Source of the DNA: Mercurialis annua
Taxonomy: Eukaryota > Streptophyta > Magnoliopsida > Malpighiales > Euphorbiaceae
Assembly (NCBI RefSeq): GCF_937616625.2
Contig: NC_065574.1
Span: 5,332,001 to 5,396,000 of the forward strand
Direction of reading: 5' to 3'
DNA length: 64,000 nucleotides
A program made the translations under genes and the position numbers. Positions 49,395 to 60,027 of this stretch are shown here, piece after piece. The notes beneath the pieces are model-generated. The model saw only the letters and a list, made by a program, of their open reading frames with translations, had not been told where the DNA came from and did not search any database. The first letter of the stretch is position 1; each line of letters opens with the position of its first letter.

Positions 49395-51240
49395 TTTTGA
49401 TTTTTTTTTTCTTCGGAAATATTGACTTTTGAGGAGTTTTTGTGGGTGGTGGAATAGTATTGTTTGGTTTTGTTGTTGATGATGTTTTTTTATTTTGGCG
49501 CTAATGTGAAAGGGAAGCACGCCGTAGAACTCCGAAGCTACATGAAAAAACGAAACTTCAATTAAATTAAAATTTTGAATTCAAAAAAGAAAATTAAAAT
49601 TTTAAATATTTATAATTTATTAAAGCCAGAGTATGTATTAAGAAAAGCGAGATTATAACCTCCATCGTAGATTAAGATTACCAAAAAATTGAATCAATCT
49701 AAAATCATGTAATCGATCCACGAAAAAATAAACAATAATAAAAATTAAAAGATACAAATTTTACAAGTGTTAAATAATCCAGAAAAATTTAAGTGTCGAG
49801 AATTTTCTGATACCAATTGCATCTTCATAACTTCTATTCAACTCATGTTTCGTTGTTAATATACTTTAAACGACAAAAAAAACTTGAATCTTCAAAGATT
49901 CGAATCTGAACATTGAACAGTTGCTAAAAAATCTTGAACGATTCAAAAATATACAAAATAAACAAACCACGCAAAAATCACAGAAACTTTAAAGAATGGA
50001 GGAATTTATTCAAAAGATATGAGAAACAAAATAATAGACGAGCTGAGAGACGACGACTTCCGGCTAGAGAATGAAAATCACAATCTTTTACGCTCGAAAC
50101 CGATAAAAATCAATTATTTTTTTCTATTTTTCTCTATCTAAGAGAGATAAACTTTTACCGCTTATTATTTTCAGACATTCATAATTAGAATTCTATTTAA
50201 TTAGGATTTTAAAATATACTACTAAATCAATTTTATTTAATTTTATGGGAATCTATCGTTTAGACGTGGTTTGTAGTGAGAGATTTTAGGCCATCAGATG
50301 TGAATAATTATATATTAAAACAAAAAATGGTAAGAATTTATAAATTTCGAAAATAAACGTCCCTCAAAACAAATGAGCTCTATTATTTTTATAATTTCAA
50401 TAATTTTAAAATGAACATCCACTTCTTTATTTTATTTTTAATTAAAGGAGGGAAATGAAATGAATAGTTAAGCAACATAAACTCTTCTTCTTTTAGCTAA
50501 AGTAAGTTTATAATGCCATCAAAAATAACTAACAAATATCAGAACTACATTATATCAAATTGTAAATATTATTTATTTATACTGATTTAACAATAATAAA
50601 ACAAAAATAAATTAATATTTCATTAACATATTTTTGATAGCAACTAGTAACTTAAATTTATGATCGATAATTGATGAATTAGCTCTTTTTTCTATTAGGT
50701 ATTTTGAACTTAGATTAACTAATTTGTTTGCGTTTTTACATGTAAATTGAATAATTAATATTTGATTAATAAATCAATGCAATAAATTTAAAATTAAAAA
50801 ATCAAATAATTATTTTTAATTATTTAAAATAATAAAATCTAATTTATTTTTTAAAATGTCGTTTGATTCTTAAAAATAAACAAAAATTATCCGAACAATA
50901 TAATGGATCATCCAAAATTGTTTTTAGCTCCACCATTGTGTATAGGATACCCCGTGAGTGTTGGGAACTTGGGACCCCTGTTTTTTGTGAAACTTTTGCT
51001 CAACTCTCAACCCAAGTACCCATAACACTTTGTCCCTTTGCTAGACAACTACGTCAAGTTTCATATCAATACGGTATACCTGTCCTTGTATTAAGTTCGT
51101 TAATATAAAAAATGAAAAAAAATTAAATGACGAATCAATTCAGATATTAAATAAATATAATATAAAATAATTTGGATATTAATTTCTATCATCAATTTAA
51201 TTTAGAAATTATTTTCTAAATATTTGTTTTTGGTATAGTA
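49395..51240. other. Intergenic, P450 promoter side
   Basis: The P450 promoter should lie near 49400-49600. The minus strand at about 49807-49830 reads GCAATTGGTATCAGAAAA, like a copia primer-binding site, with LTR-like sequence to its right up to about 50170, so this may be an old Ty1/copia relic. The remainder is AT-rich and shows nothing. Confidence 0.4.
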
Positions 51241-51316
51241 TTTATACCATTTTGGCCAATCTTTTTCTCTTATCCAACGCTACCTAATTCGCCAATTTAT
51301 TTACTAAAAATATCCA

Positions 51317-52210
51317 CTATATAAACAAGTCTTATCTCATTTTAGGTTAAACTTTTACATAGCCACCATTTTTTCTCCCTCTTTTCTCTCTCAAAGTTCT
51401 CTCTTATTTTCTTTTTCTTTTATTCTTCTTTTTCATTTGATTTTCAGTTTATCTCTTCCAATTACTTTTCCGTTCGTCTTTCTGTTCTTCTTTCCGGTCG
51501 TGCTTCCGTTCGTCTACTTTCGATGGATTTTTCGTCGTTTTCGGTCGTTTTTTCGTTCGTCTTTTCCGTTCGCATTAGTCCGTTCGTCTCTTTCGTTCGC
51601 GCTATAGATTTCTCGACTCGTTTTTAGATTTGTGTAATTTTTTAGGTTTTTTTATAATGATTTAAATATTTTGTAAATAAATTATTGTAGATCTATAATT
51701 TTTTGTTTATAAAATTGTTCTATTATTCATATAATTATTTATTTTGTCTTCTCTTATTTATAGATTTGTTTATTACTACTGATTTTGTAAAGAAAAAACT
51801 GATTTATGGTGCATTTGTAGTAATTTTATAATATATTTACGTTTTAGTGTATTTTTGGTGTATTTATAGTGTATTTCTGCCTTTTTTAATATATGTATGG
51901 CGCATTTACAATATTTATGGTGTATTTGCAATGTTTATGGTGTATTTGCAGTGTTTCATGGTGTAAACCACAAAAAACACTACAAAATGCCATAAATACA
52001 CTTAAAATACACTATATATACACTAATTTTACACTATAAAAACACCATAAAAACACTATATATACACTATTGTTACACTATAAAAAATAAAAAAAACTTC
52101 CAGAAAAAAAATTTATACAAAATAAAATTAACACTATATATACACCAATCTTACACTGTAAAAACACTATTGTTACACTATAAAAAATAAATAAAAAAAA
52201 TCAGAAAAAA
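51317..52210 (+). other. TATA box, CT-rich leader and inverted GTGTATTT repeats without ORF
   Basis: CACTATATAAACAAG (51317-51331) is followed by about 300 bases of C/T-rich sequence with many TTCGTTCGTC/CCGTTCG words, then 51800-51970 rich in GGTGTATTT and 51970-52200 rich in the reverse (AAATACACC, TTACACTATAAAAA). It looks like a promoter plus leader of a mobile element or a non-coding transcript. No protein is encoded. Confidence 0.35.
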
Positions 52211-53269
52211 AATCTATATAAAAAAATTATTTTGAATCCTTCACTAGGTCAAGTTTATTGTGTTAATTTAATTATCACTTTATCGTATATAAATATTAAT
52301 AAATAATTTTTTTAAATTATTGTTAATTTCAAATAACATTTGAGATTTTTAAAGGTATAGTTAATAATTTCTACAATATTTAGATAATTAAGTTAAGGCT
52401 ACTAAAAAAATAAAATAAATTTATTTATTAGTTTTTAATTCTTGTGTAAAATGAAATTTAACATCTTAATAGTATGAGAGAGTACAAAGATGATATTTTT
52501 TAATTATCATTACTAGGCATTTCATTGAATATAAAAATTAATATTTAGTTCATTTTTTTTTAATAAATTTTTCTTAATCTCATATAACAATTTATGCTTT
52601 TAAAATATTTAGATAATGAAGTTAAGATTACAATGGAAAGTCGGTAAAAAAATAAATAAATTAACCTATTATTCCATTTCTAATTGATATACAATTTATT
52701 ATAAACACATATATTTAACAAATAAATTTATTATTAAAATGCATTAAATCTTTAAAATAGCCAACATCTGTCTTTATTTATAATCAAAGAAGGTATATCT
52801 AAAAACTGCTTAATAAAATATAATTTTTTTTAAAGTAATAAAATTTAAATAAATGTCTATAATGTACGATAATGGTGGCTATCAATTTGTTTGTGACGGA
52901 GAGAGTATTTTTTAATTCTCGTGCAAAATACACATTAATATCTTTGTCGGATAAGAGAACATAAAAATCATTTTTTTCTAATTATTAATTATCACTTTAT
53001 TGGATATAGAAATTAATAATAATTTAACTTTAAGAAAAGTATATTCCTAATTTCAAAAATCAATAATTATTTTTAAAATATATTTTTTCTATGTTTATTT
53101 TATTTTTATTTTTACACTGTTTACTTTCATTATTGAAGGATAAATGAATAAAATATATTAAAAATAAATAAATTATAATATTTAAATAATTAATAATATT
53201 TAAAATATTTGAATAATTAAAGTAAAGCTCTGATAAAAAGTTGGCAAAAATAAATCTAGTTTTCAAAAA
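52211..53269. other. Intergenic, AT-rich
   Basis: Very AT-rich. GACGGAGAGAGTATTTT at about 52897 resembles a decayed Stowaway MITE end. No gene is seen. Confidence 0.45.
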
Positions 53270-53281
53270 GAGTGTTTAGAA

Positions 53282-53453
53282 CGGGTGAGGTGTACTTCAG
53301 TGGGCTACTTTCACTATGTATCTCTAGAGGACAGGGGTTCGATCCTCCCTCTGACAGCCAATCGATTACTTAAAAAATGAATAATCTCACTAACCTCCGC
53401 TAACTCCGCTAATATCTAATCTAGTGTAATTCTACTTTTGATAAAAAAAAAAG
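53282..53453 (+). mobile_element. Complete tRNA-derived SINE
   Basis: The 172-bp element has an A-box-like TACTTCAGTGG near its start, a perfect B box GGTTCGATCC (53337-53346) and an A-rich tail. It is flanked by the exact 12-bp duplication GAGTGTTTAGAA (53270-53281 and 53454-53465). Internal pol III promoter, tail and long duplication identify a SINE moved by LINE machinery. It lies about 330 bp upstream of the MAP65 start codon. Confidence 0.85.
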
Positions 53454-53730
53454 GAGTGTTTAGAAATCAAACGAAAAAGAATAGCAAGCTAAACTACATC
53501 CAGTTTGCTACAGTGTCGACACGTCGTTTAACAGAGAAAACGAAAACATTGATCTTGGCGCCTAAAATCCGTACGTTAACTTTTTCAAAAAACAAATCAA
53601 TAATAATTTCCAGATCCTCTCCTCTCACCTCTCTCCAAATGTAATGCAGTAGCAGAGTGTATAAAAGGCAACAAAATTTCCATAGTAAGAAAAACATAAT
53701 CGTAACGCTCTTATATTCTGATCTCACTCT

Positions 53731-53738
53731 CTATATAT
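53731..53738 (+). promoter_or_regulatory. Possible TATA box of the MAP65 gene
   Basis: TATATATC stands about 50 bases before the MAP65 start codon, leaving a short leader. Tentative. Confidence 0.35.
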
Positions 53739-53786
53739 CATTTTCATTTGAATTGCTTTCTTAATTTCTAGGGTTTACATTCAAAA

Positions 53787-56700
53787 ATGGCAACGATATT
53801 CTCACCGGTCTCTCCTTCTCGCACTACTTGCGGCACTCTCCTCGTTGAATTGCAGGTTCTATCTCGCGGTTTTTAATTCAAGTCTTTGTAAAGGAATTGT
53901 GAAATTATTGTTGATTGGCTTCGTTTTTTTTTTTTATAGTTTGGTTTGATTGAGTAGGTTTTAGCAGTTTGATTATTGATTGATTGAAGTGTATTGTGTG
54001 CAACTGACATGTATATGAATTGTGTTTGGTTTAGTAAGTGTTTGAGTTTAGTTTGGTTTATTAATTATAGGGGTTTGAAATTTTGGAATTCACTAAAAAT
54101 TTAGTTGCATTTCCTTATAAATTGCCGTTTTATGGATTCAATTGTGTGTTTATTATTTCCTAAAAAGTATGTATTGAATTTATTAGTTATTCGTGATTTT
54201 TATGAGCGTAGAAAAAGAATTCACATTTCGAGTATTGGGAAGTGCACAAGAGTAAATGAGGGTACTGGAGTTATGAATAGTGATGCATGGACTTATACTG
54301 TAGTCTTTTTTAATCAGTTGGTATTGTTATGCAGAAAATATGGGATGAAATTGGGGAGGGTGATAGTGAGCGAGATAAAATGCTATTGCACCTTGAGCAA
54401 GAGTGTCTTGATATATACCGTAAAAAGGTGGACATCACTAGAAAGTACAAAGCTGATTTGCTTCAAACATTGGCTGACGTTGTGGCTGAAATTTCACAAC
54501 TTGTTTCGGCTCTTGGGGAAACTGTCTCCTTTTCACGGGTTTGTGCTTTCTTTCTATTGGTGTTATTATTTGTTTGGCATCATTACTTCATATAAGGGGT
54601 TTTATTCTGTATGTTGCATACTGACTTAGAGGTGTTTTATTCTAACTGTAAAAGGGAAAGGGCACTATAAAGCAGCAAATATCTGCAGTAAAACCTGCTC
54701 TAGAAGACTTAAGGTCGAAAAAACAAGGAAGATTGAAAGAATTTAGTGAAATACAGTTGCAGATTGCTCGAATTTATGCAGAAATAGCTGGCACAGATGA
54801 TTCTATCAATTCTAATGATCCACAAGTTGATGAAAATGATTTGACGGTGAATAAGTTGGGGGAGCTTAAGTCGCACCTTAAGGAACTTCAAAACGAAAAG
54901 GTTACTTACACAAGCAATTTGTTTAATTGAGATCGTAATTTGTAGCTGATTTTAATTTGACTTAAGTCTGATACTTTCCCTTGTTTGAATTTTAGAGTTT
55001 GCGGTTACAAAAGGTTAACAGCAGCATTAGTATTATCCATGATCTGTCAGTTGTAATGTCAATTGATTTTTCTAAGACTATTGAAGATGTTGACCGTAGC
55101 TTGATTGATTCTGAAAATGGTCAGTCCAAGAGCATCAGCAATGACACACTTGCTAGATTAACAAGTGTGATACATTCGCTAAAGCAGGAGAAACAACAGA
55201 GGTTACAAAAGGTGATGTTCAAACGCAACTTTTAGCCTGAAATTATCACAATCATATTGTAGCATTATTCATGTCTTAGTTTCTTTTTCATTTCATGTGT
55301 CTTTATATCATTGGAAAAAAGTTGGCTGATGAGATGTGCACTGTATCTATAATTTCAGTAAAATTGTACAGATGGCTAATAGTTATGAGATGAATATAGG
55401 GAATTGAAATTGCAATAAAACTGATGCATTTGCTGCAGGAAAGCAGTCTATTCAAGCTCCTCTGCATCATTGGAGGGATATATTATCATACCTATCACCT
55501 ATGTCATCTCTTGTTTGTGTTATAATCTTTGTCTCTTATTTCAGCTTCAAGGTCTTGGATGCAGACTAACACAGCTATGGGACCTAATGGACACTCCACC
55601 TGAGGAGCAAAGAAAATGGGACCATATTACTTTGCTAATTTCTGCCTCTGCAGATGAAGATTTAAGGTCGGGGTCTCTTGCTCTTGAAGTTATTGAGCAG
55701 GTAACAAAATATCTCTCTCCTTTTCCAGAAGTAGTTGTCTGGAGCAGTTCTTTTTTCAATTTCTGTTTGATTTACTGCACGAATTGTTTTCTGTTTTATT
55801 CATATACTGCTAACAATTTTTAGGCTGAAATTGAAGTTGAAAGACTGAATGTTTACAAAACCAGCAAGTTGAAGGAGTTAGTTTTTAAGAGGCAAAATGA
55901 GCTGGAAGAAATCTACAGAGGAGTTCATATGGATGTAGATGGTGATGCAGCAAGGCAGACGCTCACTAGCCTTACAGAATCTGGTTTCCTGCAAAACTCA
56001 ACTTTCTTCCATGCTATTCAGCATTTTCTGTGACTACTACTTGTGTTTGCATGTTTGTTTTGATGTTGGAGCTGCAAGTTATCCGATTGCTTCTTATTTC
56101 TAACTACAATTATGATGTTGGTCCTTGTGTTTATTGGTTTGCTTGTTTCTGCTAATGCTCCTTGAACATTTTGTCATGGACTTCACATTTTTGCATACTT
56201 GAATAGATATCCTGTTCAAGAATATTTGTTGGTTGATGTGTTGCATCAGATGCTATCTTCACTTCATCTTTAGTAATTCAACTACATATTTTGTCGATAG
56301 TTAGTAGCATCTTTGTGAAATTATTCTCAGATTTATTTTATTAATTTATTCCTGCAATTTTTTTTTTTCAATACTCAATAGTGATTTTAAGCCAGCAATG
56401 ATTAGCAAAGTAGCTGGTTTTCTGATCAATGCAACCATATTAGAGATGCCAGAATTATTCTAGTCTATAGACTTGTTTGCCGTATTCCTTTTATGCGGAC
56501 CCATTTATTGTGGATATTTTGATGACTGTATGGTCTACTTATATATCTTTTGCTGCTTACATAATTAATTGTGCTGTCATAGGTAATGTGGATCTATCTG
56601 AATTGCTTTCAAGCATGGATGAACAGATCACAAAAGCCAAAGAACACGCTTTAAGCCGGAAGGATATCTTGGACAAGGTAGAGAAGTGGAGATGTGCATC

Positions 56701-59097
56701 TGAGGAAGAACAATGGCTTGATGAATATGAAAGAGTAAGCCCTGCTGGGAAACATAATTTTTAAAAGAATGTTATATGCTGATCGCGTTAATTTGTTCTC
56801 TTTCATTTCTTAAAGTTGCACAGACACTACTGTTACAAGTAGTCCTATGCTAGATGCTACTTTATTCATGGTTTGAGTACACATGCTTCGTAGTATGGAT
56901 GTCCTGGTGTCATATGATCCATTGCATTTGAATTAGATGTATCTCCTGTTCCTTGTCAAAAACACCTGCACTTTCTTGATTCTAGTTAGTCTAAATTTAC
57001 AAGATATTTATCATTTGCCTTTATTTGTTTTGTTTCAGAATTATTCACCACTTTCATGTAATTGTGCTTTTGGATCCATGAAAGAGATTAGAAACCATTA
57101 ATTAAATTTGCTGCCAGATAACAATTACTGAATAATTCAATGGGGTTCCATTTCTTGAAATACCAGGATGAGAATAGATATAATGCAGGGAGAGGAGCAC
57201 ACAAAAATCTTAAACGTGCAGAAAAAGCACGGATTCTGGTCGGCAAAGTACCATGTGAGCTTGCAATCATATCACATTTCCTTATGTTATTCTGTTATTG
57301 AAATTATGGTAAAGTTTGATAACCTCTTCTAGAAATGATCTCCAATTATGGAGATGACTATATTTCTAGTCTCCAGTGATGTGGACCATAAGAGCAACGC
57401 TTACGCTTATTGTGCTGGTATCTTGAACATAAACACCATCTGTCTTTCGGAAAAATTAGTCATATGTGCTTATACATCGTCCTCAGTGTTTTGGCAATTA
57501 ATAGTTATGAAATCTGAAAAGAGTGTGATTCATTCAGTTTATGTTGATAAAGAGGGAAAATAAAACTTTGGAAAATTTCAATCGCGTACTTAAAAGAAAT
57601 CATAGCAACTTAGATAATCAATAGTGTGCTATAAATCGGAGTTGAAAGTGAAGGTCTATAATATACTCCCTCCGTTCCAATAGAGTTGTCCACTTTGCCT
57701 TTATCACACAGTTTAAGAAAAGCAATTATTACCTATAGATTTTATAAAAAATTTCTTACTTTTCTTGTTATACCCCTATTTAATATAGGGTCCACTTGCA
57801 ATTTATTTTCAATTTACTCATTAGTGGATTTTAAATAGGGGTAATATAGAAAAATTGAGTAAAAAAGTTAGTTACCTTTTCAAAGTGGACAAGAATTTTG
57901 GGACAAAAATATTTCTCAAAGTGGACAACTCTATTAGGACGGAGGGAGTAGTATGCTAGTCGTGCATCACAATTGCACTTGATTGCTTGTTTTGTAGAGA
58001 AAAAAGTTGATTGCTTGTTTTATAGAGTGAAAGTTACAATGCCTTTACCCTGAATCTTAATTTGACACGAGCTGTTGTCTAGCTATTGTTGATAATTTGA
58101 CTGCGAAAGTGAAGGCATGGGAATTGGAGAATGGAGTCCCATTCTTGTATGACAAGGTTAGTAGTACACCAGCTTCATTTTTCTTGTGTTAACGTCAAGC
58201 CATTTGCAGCAGCAGCTAAAATTCCTTTTGATATCCAGGCTCCGCTTCTAAAAACTTTGCAAGATTATACTGATCTGAGACAGGAGAGAGAGGAAGAGAA
58301 GCGTCGATCCCGGGTATCTATTGCTCACCCACTTATTTCTCTTTTTCTAGATAGTGAGTGGTTATTTGAAATAATTTGTGCAGTTGTCATCTTTTTCCAT
58401 GATGCCGCTTAAGTTATATTGTACATACCTCACCTATGTTGCATGAGAACTTCTCAAGTGTTACGTCTCCGTGTTTCGTTTCTGTTTTTAGAAACGCTTT
58501 TAAAACTTTGAAATTTTATATTTATAATATATTTATAAACTTTCCATTTCGCCATTTCAGTATTTTTCATTTACCTACTACAAAGTTGTGTAGTTTTCAT
58601 CTACTTTTTTCATGATTCTGTGCTTAAGTTATTGTACATGCCTTACTTATGTTGCACATAAAGTTATCAAATGTTATGTTTCCGCATTTTATTTCCGTTC
58701 TAAAAATGCTTATGGAACTTTGAAATTCTATATTTATAACATTGGTAAAAATATTATTTCTTTGCTATCTTATTCCACCATTTTCAGTTTTTTGGTTCCC
58801 TACTACATTGCACCTCACGTATGCTTTTGCCCAAAACTTTTACAGGAACAGAAACGTCAGCAAGAACAAGTTGCAGCTGAACAAGAGGCACTGTATGGTT
58901 CAAGACCAAAGAAGCCTCTGGGGCAGAACACAAGTGCAAACACCATGGCCGGAACACCAAATGGGCGGCGTGGGGCTACACCAGGGCGGCATGTGATATC
59001 TTCCGGGAAGGAACGCAGAGAGAGCAGGTTTTATAATGCATCACCAGTAAACTATGTTGCTCTACATAAGGATGATTCAGCCTCTCGTGGTAGCTGA
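53787..59097 (+). CDS. 65-kDa microtubule-associated protein (MAP65/ASE1/PRC1 family)
   Basis: Eleven exons: 53787-53855, 54335-54538, 54655-54900, 54996-55211, 55545-55700, 55824-55983, 56583-56734, 57167-57254, 58083-58156, 58239-58313 and 58846-59097, giving 563 aa. MAP65 proteins dimerise through an N-terminal rod and cross-link antiparallel microtubules in cortical arrays, spindle midzone and phragmoplast. Most of the chain is predicted helical coiled coil. The conserved microtubule-binding region includes [45 protein letters not shown] and [15 protein letters not shown]. The basic C-terminal tail ([20 protein letters not shown]) is short and has Ser/Thr-Pro sites typical of cell-cycle control. 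Length and tail best fit the MAP65-8 subgroup (Arabidopsis member about 562 aa by memory). Intron 8 holds a Stowaway MITE and intron 10 a tandem duplication. Confidence 0.9.
57666..57948. mobile_element. Stowaway-type MITE in MAP65 intron 8
   Basis: The left end CTCCCTCCGTTCCAATAGAG and the right end CTCTATTAGGACGGAGGGAG are inverted copies, flanked by TA on both sides (57664-57665 and 57949-57950). The arms AGTTGTCCACTTTG / CAAAGTGGACAACT extend the inverted repeat. The CTCCCTCCGT end and TA duplication define Tc1/mariner Stowaway elements. Confidence 0.92.
58384..58815. repeat. Tandem duplication within MAP65 intron 10
   Basis: Two diverged direct copies of about 210 bp lie head to tail. 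Shared words include GCTTAAGTTAT, TTGTACAT, ATGTTGCA, AACTTTGAAATT, TATATTTATAA and CCTACTACA. Only the second copy leads into the acceptor used by exon 11. Confidence 0.7.
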
Positions 59098-60027
59098 CCT
59101 GCTCAGGACTCGAAACTATTGTAAATGATTCTGATTCTTTTGATAGCAAAATTGCCTAGAAATTTAATGCTTAGAAGAATTTTAGCCTGAAGTAGTTTCT
59201 TGGTTTTAGTTTGTTTCAATGTTGGAGATAGAAAATTATAAACCGGTTGGACAGGAGTTTGGTGTGCCCAAAGCCAACAATTGAAATTCACAACAAGATA
59301 TAATAACACAAATAAAAATAATATGCATAAATGTTAACAAATTTTAAAATTCAGTTAACTTAGTAAAAGTATTTGTGAATTAAGACATATTGATTATTTT
59401 TTTAATTGTTATGTTAAAGTTAAATGCTTAAAACCCGATGAAATATAACAATCAAGATACTATTGTTACAATAACAAAATAAATTTTGTTTGGCCATTAA
59501 CTAATTTTATCTTTATTGTTGAAAGGTTTTGATTTATTTTTAATTCTTATTCACATATAAATAAGATTTAATGTGTAATTTGTTGATGAATATTAATTTG
59601 TCACTTTAAAAATATTAAAAAAAAATTAATTACTATTGTTTTAAATTTATCCCCTTTTCAAAAAAATATAATAACACAATTAAAAATAATATTCATAAAT
59701 GTTAACAAGTTTTAAGATTCAGTTAACTTAGTAAAAGTTTTTATAAATTAAAATATATTGATTATATTTTTTAGTTGTAATGTTTAAGTTAAATGCTTAA
59801 AACCGGATGAAATATAACAATCAAGATATTATTTATTAAATTTAATAAAAATAAAGCAATATAAAAAAAAGTGATAGCTACAATTAATATCAAAAACATA
59901 TCATTGACAACATGATAAGTTTTTATAAAAATCTACATTGATTGAAATTTCAAAAATCTATATTTAAAAATCTAGAGAATGCTCATGTTGAGGCGCCAGC
60001 TTTCTTCCAGCTTACACTCTGTCCCTT
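59098..60027. other. Convergent 3' intergenic with direct repeat
   Basis: 3' flanks of MAP65 (plus) and poly(A) polymerase (minus). A direct repeat of about 165 bp occurs at 59300-59465 and 59668-59833 (offset 368), sharing CATAAATGTTAACAA, ATTCAGTTAACTTAGTAAAA and GATGAAATATAACAATCAAG. No gene is seen. Confidence 0.65.

Noticed and set aside
53330..53360. tRNA gene suggested by GGTTCGATCC
   Set aside because: No acceptor stem or anticodon arm can be folded around it; poly(A) tail and 12-bp duplications identify a SINE.
54105..54629. 174-codon frame at MAP65 intron 1/exon 2
   Set aside because: It overlaps exon 2 in the wrong frame; the MAP65 frame matches the family throughout.
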